In this document: positions 35,440 to 45,659 of the stretch, piece after piece | How the letters are laid out: each line of letters begins with the position of its first letter | Position numbering within the stretch: position 1 is the first letter of the stretch | Source: Coenobita brevimanus | Lineage: Eukaryota; Arthropoda; Malacostraca; Decapoda; Coenobitidae | Assembly: GCA_032717465.1 (NCBI GenBank) | Contig: CM064681.1 | Coordinates: forward strand, 8,718,332-8,782,331 | Direction of reading: 5' to 3' | Length of the DNA: 64,000 nt | Notes under the pieces: model-generated | The model's input: the letters and a program-made list of their open reading frames with translations, nothing else | The model's database searches: none | Told to the model about the DNA's origin: nothing | Program-made: the position numbers and the translations under genes

Positions 35440-36960
35440 GCAGGGCTTAGGCAGGGTGGAGCGGGGGAAATGGGAAATGAGGATATTGTACCGGGATGTG
35501 GAGTAACGAGACAAGAGGGTTAGGCTCTATGTGTAATGCAAGATGAGGAGGGAAAGGTGTGGAAGGGCTTGGGGGAGGCAAGATAGAGTGTGGGAGAGTC
35601 TGGATGGGACAAGGAAATAAGGAAATGAGGAATAACACTGAGATGTCGGGTAGTGAAACGGGAGGGATATATGTAAGGCATGAAATGGTGGAGAAATGTT
35701 GGGCAGAGTACTGTGGGAAGGTAGGATTTCTTGAGGAGAAGTCCTGGGGAAAGGGGAAAGGAGGGAATGTAACTGTGATGTGGAGTTACGAGACGAGTGG
35801 AAAATACATCAGACCGAGAGGGGACTGTGTAAGACAAGATGTGGTGGGGAATGGGTTTATGGGTTATGGTAGGGAGAGGAAGGGGGTAGCAGGGTATGGG
35901 TAATGCTGGATAGGAAGGAGGAAAGAAGAAATGAGAATATAACACTGAACTGTATGGAATAGCGAGACGGGAGGAAGATAAGGTAGGGAAGGACTGGGTG
36001 GGATGTGGTGCGGAGGTGCGGTTTCCTGAAGGGTATCTGGGGTCAGGGAAATGAGAATATGGAGCTGGGATGTAGCAGCGACAGGTGGTATGTGTAAAGC
36101 AAAACTGTTAGTATATATAGATCTTGGAATAAGGACAAAAGGCACAAAGTTTCGTGAGGCTAGGTAAAGTGGAACAGAGAAAGGATGAGTAAGGCGTGGC
36201 AGGGGGATTGTGCTTGCTGAGAAGTGTGTTGGGACTAGAGAAGTGATGGCTTGGAACTGGGTCGTAGAGTAGCTAAACGCGAAGATGTATGCGTGAGAAT
36301 AACAAGGTACAGTGTCGAACGTTGGGGAGCGAAGGAAGACTGTGGAAGGGAGCTGGGGATAGCTGACGGGTGTGCTGAAAATTAGACTGCGTTGACGAAA
36401 AGGGAATAAGGGTATGAAAGTCAGAAAAAGATTAACAGGACGAGCCGGGGAAAAAGGTGTAAGAGTGATGTGGTAGCAGGGTTGGTGGGAACAAGGAAGG
36501 ATGGGGTGGGGGAGAGGGAGAGAGGTGAGGTGGGAATGAGAACGTGTTGTGAAGTGCGGTTGGGAAATTACAGAAGGGAAATCACTGTGCTGGTGCAAAG
36601 GATTGGTTAGGATGGAAAGCAATGAGTCAGGCACAAAAATGGGATTAAGGACCAGTGTCAAGGGCTGATGACAGTAATTTACTTTGGGTAGGAGAGGGAT
36701 GAGTGACATGTGATAGGGAGAAGTATGATGGAGAACAATGTGTTTGGGATGAAAGGCAGTAACTGAGCAAGAACAGAGGAAGGTGAGCAAGGGAAGGAGT
36801 TGAGGCGAGTGAAAAGAAGAGAGTGAGGTAAATGACAGTGAGAAGTTAATACCGATAAGTAAGTGCACGTGGGTTCGTGAGTTCCTGGGTGAGAGGAGGG
36901 GAGTGAGTGAATGTGTGAAGAGAAGAGAATAAGAAAATGAGAGACGAGGAAATAATAAAG
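35440..36960 (+). repeat. Purine-rich long-period degenerate tandem DNA
   Basis: G/A-rich sequence in which GAAATGAGRATAT followed by a GATGTGGAGTARCGAGACG-like phrase recurs at about 35474, 35622, 35761, 35928 and 36048 (spacing 120-167 bp). It becomes more degenerate after 36.1 kb. A minus-strand frame of 334 codons is Ser/Pro/His/Leu-rich and reflects the low stop density of that strand. Confidence 0.6.
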
Positions 36961-36979
36961 TATCTCATATATGACAATC

Positions 36980-37440
36980 ATCAACGTGGGGTAGGTAGGT
37001 GATGGATAATGTGCAATGGAAAAAAAACGATGCTGTGTATGAGTGTCCTGGGGAGGAGGGGTGTGCAGAGATGGGTGTGCTGAGGAGGAGAGCGAGGAGG
37101 TGAGTAAAGGAAAGGAAGGGGTGGCGTAGAAAAGTGTCTCAAGTCTGATATTGGCGATCGACGTGGAGTGGGGAGGAGCGATGCGGTGCGGGCTAAGGGG
37201 CGGGGATAGATGGGGCAGGCTGGTGAGGGGCGGGGCGGGACGGTGAGAGACGGGGGGCGGCGACTCATTTGGAGGGGAGGGGGAACTGAGGAGGGGAGGG
37301 GCGAGGTGGAGAGGGATGAGGTTGGGGTTGAGCGGGACAGTGCAGACAGAGGGAGAAGCCGGGAGAGGGAGAAGGGGAACTGACAGGCAAGTAAGGGAAT
37401 CTGTCAGACGGAGGGAGGAAGGCCAGAAAAGAGAGGAAGA
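36980..37440 (+). promoter_or_regulatory. GC-box and G-quadruplex-prone patch
   Basis: GGGGCGGGGA, GGGGCGGGGCGGGAC and GACGGGGGGCGGCGAC occur at about 37195-37265, with CGATCGACGTGG and GCGATGCGGTGCGGGC just upstream. CpG content is raised, and closely spaced G3+ runs could form a quadruplex. GC boxes suggest a promoter, possibly for the exon candidate 600 bp downstream on the same strand, but purine-rich low-complexity DNA alone could produce this. Confidence 0.25.
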
Positions 37441-37856
37441 ATGATGTTCAGGAAGTCATAAAATTCACAGAAGAAAAAGAGAACAAATTTATGAAAGAAG
37501 CACAACAAACCCAGAGACAGAAAAAAGAAGAGAACAAAAGTTGATGGTATTTGATGATGTCCTTAATGTGGGCAGTACCAGAAAAATGACACTCTCGTAT
37601 TCAAATTACCTAAAGATTAAAATGGATTTGCACACCACGAACTGAAAATATGCTGTAGTTAAAATCTAAAAGGTATTGTAAAGAGGGACGATACAAGTAC
37701 ATGACTATGATATTCTACAAACTGAATTCGGGGAAGAAAAAGAAAATAACGCAAAATAAATAATATGAGTAACTTAATAACGCAACAATTCTTTTAGCTT
37801 TGTTTTGTACAGTCGCCATCAAAACTCCTGTCACCTCTTCATTTCATCTTCCACAG
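37441..37856. other. AT-rich sequence, possible intron end
   Basis: No gene. The last 30 bp (37827-37856) form a pyrimidine-rich tract ending CATCTTCCACAG, a good splice-acceptor match. Confidence 0.35.
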
Positions 37857-38066
37857 GCTCTGGAAATCAGTGAAGTGAATCCTCAGCAACAGACACATGA
37901 AGCCGGTCTAAAGCCAAATAAAGCAATCAGCTGCCTTTGCTGTGGATTCACCCCACTGATTTGTCAAAGTCCATGGACAGAAAAGCAAGAGAGGCGACAG
38001 GACTTTCGAAGCCGACTGTACGTTTCACCAGTATTTTGGGACCGAGAGACGTGCAAATGCTATTGA
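37857..38066 (+). CDS. Candidate terminal exon, Cys-containing protein of unknown function (partial)
   Basis: A 69-codon frame begins right after the acceptor-like CATCTTCCACAG and stops at TGA 38064-38066. Amino-acid use is varied and the frame is free of simple repeats, unlike almost every other open stretch here. Visible features are a Gln/Glu-rich start, a CLCCGFTPLIC cysteine cluster, a basic segment (EKQERRQDFRSR) and a WDRETCKCY end. The W-D-x-x-T-C-x-C pattern faintly resembles the CxC repeats at the C-terminus of VEGF/PDGF-like factors, but this is only a hint. The stop is followed at once by A18 (38066-38083), so a processed retrocopy is the main alternative. An AATAAA lies inside the frame (about 37916), not upstream of the A tract. 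No partner exon could be identified. Confidence 0.3.
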   Translation, partial: ALEISEVNPQQQTHEAGLKPNKAISCLCCGFTPLICQSPWTEKQERRQDFRSRLYVSPVFWDRETCKCY

Positions 38067-38083
38067 AAAAAAAAAAAAAAAAG
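38066..38083 (+). repeat. A18 tract
   Basis: Poly-A run abutting the stop codon of the candidate exon. Confidence 0.9.
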
Positions 38084-38126
38084 GAAAAGAAAAGGGAAAA
38101 ATAATTAAGTAATATGAAAGGACGTA

Positions 38127-38288
38127 CAGTGAGCGCCAATAGTCGTGTCGTGAAATTTGGTGACAACATAAGCTGACGGGCTAAACGTCTGGTGTATTCC
38201 GCCGTCTGTCATACGGAAGGTTCATAATGTTTCACGAGTTGCATTTAATCTTCTGACAAAACCGCGACACGACTATTGGCGCTCACTG
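38127..38288. mobile_element. Tc1/mariner-type MITE with perfect 24-bp TIRs
   Basis: CAGTGAGCGCCAATAGTCGT... at 38127 and its exact reverse complement ending at 38288 are identical over 24 bp. TA dinucleotides flank both ends (38125-38126 and 38289-38290), the target duplication of the Tc1/mariner superfamily. The 162-bp length and absence of a coding frame make it non-autonomous. Perfect TIRs suggest fairly recent activity. Confidence 0.92.
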
Positions 38289-38290
38289 TA

Positions 38291-38581
38291 TAATATGCAT
38301 GAGGGAAGCAAATAAATAAATAAATAACTCTGTAATAAACACGTAACAGAAAAATATAATACTGCACATTAACTTATAGGACGAATTCAGAATAAAACAA
38401 TTATAAATCGGAACGATTTTGACGTTCGTATAATTTATGTCATTGGTAAGATTATAATCCGAAATTGCAGAATGAAATGTATAAATCAAAATCATATTAA
38501 AATAAAGTAAGACATAAGAGTTTTGGTCCCAGAAACCATGACGGGAAAATATCAAATAAACCTAAATTATACCATACTCTA

Positions 38582-38620
<39 letters not shown>

Positions 38621-39079
38621 CGATCCGAAAACATGAGATAAAAGAAGTCTAATAGCACTAAACTGGACTACATAGGACTAACTTTTAATACACTGCTAGT
38701 CCTAGTTCCGGTAATACTAGTAATTTCTTTATCATTGCTATTTCCTGCTTCCTATGACCTACAGCATTTCAAACGCAGTGTGTCCAGGCATCTCGAAATG
38801 ATCGGATCTTGAATTTGGCTCTCTCTTGTATTTTGTTTTTCTCTTGGAAGGAACAATAATTGCGGGCTCGCGGCCTTTGGTTCCTTCTTTCTCGCCAAAA
38901 AAAATAAATAATAATAATAATACGAAAGACTTAGGTCACCTCTTAAAAAATGTGATTATAAAAAATTCTACGAAACCGGATAATATGCTTTAAATGCCAA
39001 ATATCAGCAAATTATCTTAAACATGAATATATATGGAGTAACTAGAAATTAATATTAAAGAATACAAAATATATATGGA
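38291..39079. other. AT-rich non-coding sequence
   Basis: Contains (AAAT)n at 38310-38326 and (AAT)12 at 38583-38620. No gene. Confidence 0.5.
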
Positions 39080-39258
39080 GGGGGAGAGGGGGAGGGGAAG
39101 GCCAAGGATGAGATGAAGGGATGGAACGGAGAGGTATATGAGAGAGGGGGGATGTGAGCTGAGAGCAAGGCAGTGAAATGGTGGGGGACAGGGCGACATG
39201 GAGGCGATTTGTCTGTGGCCACCCCTTACAGAATTAAGGCGTCTGGTAATAGAAAGAA
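39080..39258 (+). mobile_element. LINE 3'-end fragment (family A, copy 3)
   Basis: Plus-strand homologue of the 32655-34085 3' end. It includes GGCCAAGGATGAGATGAAGG, the word encoding GDRATWRRFVCGH, then GTGGCCACCCCTTACA, AATTAAGGCGTCTGGTAATA and a short AGAA-type tail. Severely 5'-truncated. Confidence 0.8.
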
Positions 39259-39350
39259 TACAATATAGAATCTACAACTATGATATTAGGGGACGGTATA
39301 TGGGAGCAATATATACGAGAATGCAAACGTGAATTTATGGGTACAAGCAG

Positions 39351-39364
39351 GAGAGAGAGAGAGA

Positions 39365-39409
<45 letters not shown>
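39351..39409. repeat. Compound (GA)n(GT)n microsatellite
   Basis: (GA)7 then (TG)22. Confidence 0.95.
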
Positions 39410-39412
<3 letters not shown>

Positions 39413-39889
39413 GTTTTGTTGTCTGTCTTGTCATATCAGGCGACTCTGGACGTGAACCCAGTGGACCGCAAGATATTGGCCACTTCAACCGGGCATTCCA
39501 AGAGATCTGTATTGAATAACTATGTACTGTACTGGTGAGGCGTATGAGGTGTGTTGCGGTGTGGGGGATGGCAGTGCTGTATAGTGGATTGTCTGTATAA
39601 TGTAGCTAGTGCTGGATAGGAACGCGTTACTACAATGCACCCGAACAGAAAACCTGCATGGGTACAAAAATGTCCCTATACTCCTCCCCCCTCAACCTCC
39701 ACCCATCTTCCGAAAGGAGGATGGTGGGTTACAGCGCCAGTGGAGAGAGTATGATGAGAAAAAGGAAATATTACAAAGGAGAAGTACAAAACGAGAAGCT
39801 GTACTCAAGCGTAATACTCATGCACTACAGTTGGCTTAATGAATGAATATCTGACTGTACACTCTAGCTTGCACCTCACACTGTTTTCA
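39410..39889. other. Non-coding sequence
   Basis: Ordinary complexity. Two overlapping frames of 62-76 codons at 39609-39846 carry no family signature. Confidence 0.35.
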
Positions 39890-40093
39890 AAATTAAGTCA
39901 TTCTTCCCTTGCCTTACCCTCATTCTTTCCACCAAGTTTGGCTTAATTCGGATATAAAGTACTAAAGCTGACCTTCCTATGTAACCCTGACCTTTGACCA
40001 CTTTAAAAAACAATAGGTCAGCCTCTAGGAAGACCCTCAACCCATCCATCCTTATTTGGTCCAAATCGGATAAAAAATTAGATATTTTGGTCG

Positions 40094-40096
<3 letters not shown>
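39890..40096 (+). repeat. Dispersed TGACCTTTGACC-family repeat, copy 2
   Basis: Contains CACCAAGTTTGGCTTAATTC, TGACCTTTGACCA (39988-40000) and TTGGTCCAAATCGGATAAAA, matching phrases of the 60700-61450 copy in the same orientation. The right end runs directly into the (CAGA)n(CA)n array. Confidence 0.7.

Positions 40097-40180
<84 letters not shown>
40097..40180. repeat. Compound (CAGA)n(CA)n microsatellite
   Basis: (CAGA)10 followed by (CA)21, starting exactly where the dispersed repeat ends. Confidence 0.95.
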
Positions 40181-40183
<3 letters not shown>

Positions 40184-40319
40184 AGCGTTACTGAACACGC
40201 AGCGAACAATAATATACGGTATGAGGAGAATGATGGGGACTAATGGGCATAATAATGTCTACTTCAAAGTGAGAAAAAAAAAAAAAAAGTTGAACTCCTT
40301 ACTCCCTCCATATGGCTCT

Positions 40320-40350
40320 CTCTCTCTTGCTCTCTCTCTCTCTCTCTCCG
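40320..40350. repeat. (CT)n microsatellite
   Basis: CT run with one GC interruption. A CA-rich, imperfect stretch follows at 40430-40535. Confidence 0.9.
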
Positions 40351-40604
40351 GCAGACACAGCTAATATGAAAAATGAACCGAGGGAAGTAGCTAGTCCTGC
40401 ATATTACACCTGGGATGCCACACGCCACCACACACACACCCACACACACACAATATGCACACGCACACACATATCCTCACGCACATCTCTTCCACTACAA
40501 TCCCCCCCACACATACATACATACATACATATATACGTACGTACATCCCTCTCAGATCCCCCCTCTGACACACCTCCTCTCTCTCTCTCTCACTCTCTCT
40601 CTCT

Positions 40605-40770
40605 GAGGCAAGGTGGCTCAGCGGTAGAGCGCCTGACTCAAGAACGAAGGATCGAGAGTTCGCGCCTCGCCCGGGTAGTAGCCCTGCTGGGAGAGGCAGC
40701 TCTCCCCTGTCACCTAGCGAGGATTTATGATCGATGAAGGTCTAGCTAGGGGAATTCATTTCTTTCTCTC
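40605..40770 (+). mobile_element. tRNA-derived SINE
   Basis: The head (40607-40675) is tRNA-like. The D arm GGCTCAGCGGTAGAGC (40615-40630) has a perfect 4-bp stem and contains the Pol III A box. AGTTCGCGCCT (40658-40668) is a B-box-like T loop with a stem carrying one mismatch. The acceptor and anticodon stems no longer pair, and the anticodon position reads CAA, so it is not a functional tRNA. The body has a GGGAGAG/CTCTCCC hairpin with a 4-nt GCAG loop (40689-40706) and a CCTAGC/GCTAGG pair (40713-40718, 40745-40750). Both ends adjoin (CT)n, so target duplications cannot be told from the microsatellite. Confidence 0.75.
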
Positions 40771-40771
40771 T

Positions 40772-40908
40772 CTCTCTCTCTCTCTCATCTATCCATGTTC
40801 CCTCTTGCTTTCAGTATCTTTTTATCGCACTCTTGTCACCGCCCTTTATTTCTTGCAAGCCATCCTTCTTTTTATTTAAGTGGCACTTCTGAATGTCTCC
40901 TCTGTCGC

Positions 40909-40910
<2 letters not shown>
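40772..40910. other. (CT)n plus short spacer
   Basis: (CT)n at about 40766-40786, then unremarkable sequence. Confidence 0.5.

Positions 40911-40912
<2 letters not shown>

Positions 40913-40986
<74 letters not shown>
40913..40986. repeat. (TA)37 microsatellite
   Basis: Uninterrupted run. The following CGGTATGC resembles the CCGGTATA edge of the AT array at 32350-32426. Confidence 0.97.
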
Positions 40987-40987
<1 letters not shown>

Positions 40988-41204
40988 GGTATGCTCTTTC
41001 ATCCTTTGTCGTTTCTCGTTCCATTTTGTTTTTGTTTTTTGCGTTTTTTGCCTCCACTCCTTTTCTTACTATTTGCTCTTCTTCATCCGCCGTTTTACCT
41101 CTCTCAACCTTTTCCTTTTCCTCTTCATTCTCCTCTTCCCTGAATTTGGTTTCTGTTTTTAATTATCTTTCCTTTTCTCCTCATTCTATTATCTCACCGT
41201 CCAC

Positions 41205-41238
<34 letters not shown>

Positions 41239-41900
41239 TCCAACCTTCTCTCTACTTTTTCTCCCCCATCTTCTTATGTTTACTGTCTCTCCCTCTCTCT
41301 ACCACCCCCTTGTCACACTCACTGTTCTTCCTCCCGACTAATATCCCTCAATTTCACTCCCTGTTTTTTTCCCTCTCTCTTTCCTCCCATTTGCCTCCCT
41401 TCATGCTCTCCCAACGATTCTCCCTCTCTTCCCCAAAATCTCCCTTTCTCCTTTCCCTGACATTCCTCCCCACACATTCTCCCTAACCTGATATTCCTCC
41501 CCGCCCTCTCTCTTTCCCTCTCACTCTTGATTCTTTACACCGTTCCATTCCCTACTCACTACCCTACCTCCACCTCTTCCTTCTCCCTCCTCCAGTCCTC
41601 ATCTCTCTCCCTCTGCCTCCTATCCTCCCTTCTCCCCTCCCTCATACCAGACACTATCTTCTCCCTTATTCTCCCTGTCCTCTTACCCTTCTTCTTAACT
41701 CTTCTCCCCTGTACAAACCCCACAGCTTATCTCCCTATCCCACTTTTCCTGTAATACCTTCCTCCCTCCCACTCCCCCATCTCTCCCAATTCCTCCCCCC
41801 TCCCCTCTCTCTTCTCTCTCTGTTCCCTCTCACCCCTCCTCCCTCTCATTCTCTCACCCTTTTCTCCCTCCCCCTCCCTCTCCCTGCCACCCCAGAGCTG
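40987..41900 (+). repeat. Polypyrimidine-rich block
   Basis: CTTTTTCC, CTCCCTCTC and CCTCC-rich plus strand with (CT)13 at about 41210-41235. The 221-codon frame that crosses this and the TA array is an artefact. Confidence 0.85.
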
Positions 41901-42021
41901 TGCCTATCTCCCCCAACACTGCGAGGCTTTGGCATAATATGGACAAGGTGAAAATGAAAGGAAGAAAACAGTGAAGGGATGTGCAAGTGATGAGTAAGGA
42001 AACAGTACACAGAAGTCAGTC

Positions 42022-42022
<1 letters not shown>

Positions 42023-42095
<73 letters not shown>

Positions 42096-42118
42096 GAGAG
42101 AGAGAGAGAGAGAGAGAG
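42023..42118. repeat. Compound (CT)n(CA)n(GA)n microsatellite
   Basis: (CT)11, (CA)24 and (GA)12 in direct succession. The CT and GA flanks are complementary. Confidence 0.95.
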
Positions 42119-42426
42119 AACCCTCAGTACAGAAACAGGCAGAATATTACATACCACAGGATTACGCCCGTTTTCATGTCGCCAGTTGCAAATCTCCTCG
42201 CTCGCCCTTATGCCAGAGGAACACAGGGGCCGAAATCCCATGTCCTCGAGGGGGATTATTCTTTCTGAAATGGATATGAAGCTCAGTGGATCGCGGGAGG
42301 TAAGGTGACGTCGCAAATTGAACTAAATTGATTAAAGTTTCGCGGAGATAAAAACTTACAAGCAAGATTAGTTAGGTGGGCTTTAGTCTCCCCTCTCGTC
42401 TCCCTCCCTGCTGCCTTGGTCCTCGT

Positions 42427-42430
<4 letters not shown>
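42119..42430. other. Complex non-coding sequence
   Basis: Balanced composition. A minus-strand frame (42316-42020) has varied residues in its first 65 codons but then enters the SSR. No family recognised. Confidence 0.35.

Positions 42431-42468
<38 letters not shown>
42431..42468. repeat. (TG)19 microsatellite
   Basis: Uninterrupted run. Confidence 0.96.
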
Positions 42469-42470
<2 letters not shown>

Positions 42471-42542
42471 AATATGTTAGGCCTACAATGCGCCAGTCAA
42501 TTTGCACCCAAGTTACATTACGGGGGGTGATGAAAAAGGGGG

Positions 42543-43497
<955 letters not shown>

Positions 43498-43665
43498 GTT
43501 TTTCGTCCTTTCGCAACCAATTTCCCCACGCTCATTGGTAGAATAAGACGATACTTTCAACATCCTTTCTATAGCACTTCTTCGTAACTAATACTGTGTT
43601 TTAATTCCTTTTTCAGCTCAGCATTCAAGATGGAGAGATGGCAACTTTACGCCTAGTTAACGTGA
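43498..43665 (+). repeat. Dispersed ~170-bp repeat, copy 2
   Basis: Colinear match to 30725-30900: TTTTTCGTCCTTTCGCAACC, CATCCTTTCTATAGCACTTC and CATTCAAGATGGAGAGATGG. Confidence 0.6.
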
Positions 43666-44095
43666 GCGGAGTATAGTAATATGTAATGATAACTTGTCAC
43701 TGGCTATGTCACTTCAACACACATGGATACCCCACTCCTTGCACCCACACCAGCAGACTGAGTTGGTCCCGCTCTACACGAGGGCTGGCACGAGGGCGTA
43801 ATATATGGACCATCCTGTATTATGAACAAAGGTTGAAGAGAGGAAAGGTGTTTGGGAGAGAGTGGCGTGCAAATGTGGAGGTCCCGGTGGATGGGAAATG
43901 GGAATGAGGGGAGACAAACAGTGAAAGAGGGAAGAGAAGGCTACAACCACCCACCCACCCACATACACACACACACACCAAAAATGCCCATTGTGACCCA
44001 CCTCTACTTACTCCAACCCAGAGGTCAGCTAATACAACTTACATTTCTGAAAAGTGTGTTTATTACATCACGAGATCTAACTGACTGCTAAACTT
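43666..44095. other. Non-coding sequence
   Basis: Short (CACC)n/(CA)n near 43950-43978. No gene. Confidence 0.4.
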
Positions 44096-44096
44096 A

Positions 44097-44099
<3 letters not shown>

Positions 44100-44170
<71 letters not shown>
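44100..44170. repeat. (GA)35 microsatellite
   Basis: Uninterrupted run. Confidence 0.97.
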
Positions 44171-44175
<5 letters not shown>

Positions 44176-44850
44176 AGGAGATGAGAGGAAAGCAAAGGTA
44201 GTAATAGTGAGGAAATGAGAGGAGAAAAAGAGAGGAAAGAGGAAGAAGAGAGAAAGAGGGGAGTAAAAGCAAGGAAAGGAGAAGAGAAAAGAACAGTAGT
44301 GAAACGAAGAGAAAGGAGGAGACGAGCAAGGAAGAAAAAAGAGGAGACGAGCAAGGAAGAGAAATGGAGAAAAACAAAATAAAGAGGGAGAAAAAAGAGA
44401 ATACCAGATATAATCAAGAGATCCAGATGTCCCCCCCCCTCTCTCTCTCTCTCTCTCTCACTCACTCACTAAATGTGCATAGAATAGAGAAGAAAATGCA
44501 ACAAGAAGTGAAGAGAAAATAGGAGAAAAAAGAAGAGGAAACAAGTAGAATGAAGAGAAGAGACAATAGGAATAAAGCAAAGAGAAAACAGGGAAAGAAA
44601 AGGGAAGAGAAGAATGAAGAGACAAGAGAAAGCAGGTACATATAAAAGGAGAAAGCAGGTGAAGATAAAAGGAAAGAGAAATGAGAAAACGGGAAGGAAG
44701 AACAGAAAGAACAGGAAAAGAGAACAGGAAGAGAGAAGACGCGACGAGAGGAGAAAATGGAAAGACAAAGAAGAAAAAAACAGGAAAATAGAAGAGAGAG
44801 GAAGAAAAATAAGAAAAAACAGGAAGAAAGGAGAAAGAAGGACGTGAGAG
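44171..44850 (+). repeat. Polypurine (GAGGAAA)n block
   Basis: A/G-rich plus strand with GGAGACGAGCAAGGAAGA repeated at about 44316 and 44343. A short (CT)n at about 44439-44460 interrupts it. The minus-strand Phe/Leu/Ser-rich frames are artefacts. Confidence 0.88.
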
Positions 44851-45080
44851 AGGCAGTAGGTGTGGGAGCAGCGGTGGGTCCTCTCTCCCCTCGCGTCCCC
44901 TAAATTTCAGATTCTCATTAGAAAGGGGGCGGCGAATTTAATTGGTATTATGACACGGCTATATTAAGCTTTTATGAAAGTCGGGATGGTATTTTTTCCA
45001 CCGAGTTTATTAGTGTTCATTATGTCTTTCCTTATCCAGGGCTTAAGGTGGCCCGGTGTAATATTAACGTGGATAACATA
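44851..45080. other. Non-coding spacer
   Basis: Nothing recognised. Confidence 0.4.
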
Positions 45081-45084
45081 GAGG

Positions 45085-45475
45085 GTGATGATGGTGGTGG
45101 TTAGGCTGGTGGTGGTGGTGACTGGCGCTTGTGGTGGTGGTGGTGGTGGCTGGCGGTAGTTGTGGTGGTGGTTAGGCTGGTGATGGTGGTGACTGGCGGT
45201 AGTTGTGGTGGTGGTGGTGGTGGTGAAATAATGGTGGTGGTAGGCGTGTGGTGGTGGCGGTGGTTGCAGTGGTGGTGGTGTCTGGTGGAAGTCGTCATGA
45301 TGGTGGTGACTGGTCGTAGTTGTGCTGGTAGTTCTGAATCTAGTGCTAAAGTACTGGTGGTGATGGTGGTGATGACAGCAATGGGTGATGCTGGGTGTCG
45401 TACTGATGATATACAGGTAGATGGTATGATGATGGTGGTTGTGCTGGTGGTGGTGGTGGTGGTGGTGGTAGTTTG
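45085..45475 (+). repeat. (GGT/GAT)n array with higher-order units
   Basis: GGTGGT and GATGGT units with a repeated TTAGGCTGGTGATGGTGGTGA-like phrase and ACTGGCGGTAGTTGTG phrases. It becomes degenerate until about 45660. Confidence 0.9.
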
Positions 45476-45659
45476 GGGCTGAAATGTCGGTTGTGGAGCC
45501 GAAATTTTGGTTGTGGTGCTACTGTAGGTGAAATATTAACGTGGGTGACCTGGAAGGTGATGGTGGTGGTTGTAGTGATGGAGTGGTGTTGGTTGTAGTG
45601 ATGATGATGCTGAGGTTCTGGCTGTGGAGGCTGTGTTTATGGTAGTACTGGTTTTGATG

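Noticed and set aside
35864..36868. 334-codon minus-strand frame
   Set aside because: More varied than most, but still Ser/Pro/His/Leu/Thr-rich, opposite a degenerate G/A tandem array. No motif, no splice context.
40605..40680. Functional tRNA gene
   Set aside because: The D arm is good, but acceptor and anticodon stems do not pair and a long structured non-tRNA body follows. A SINE is the better explanation.
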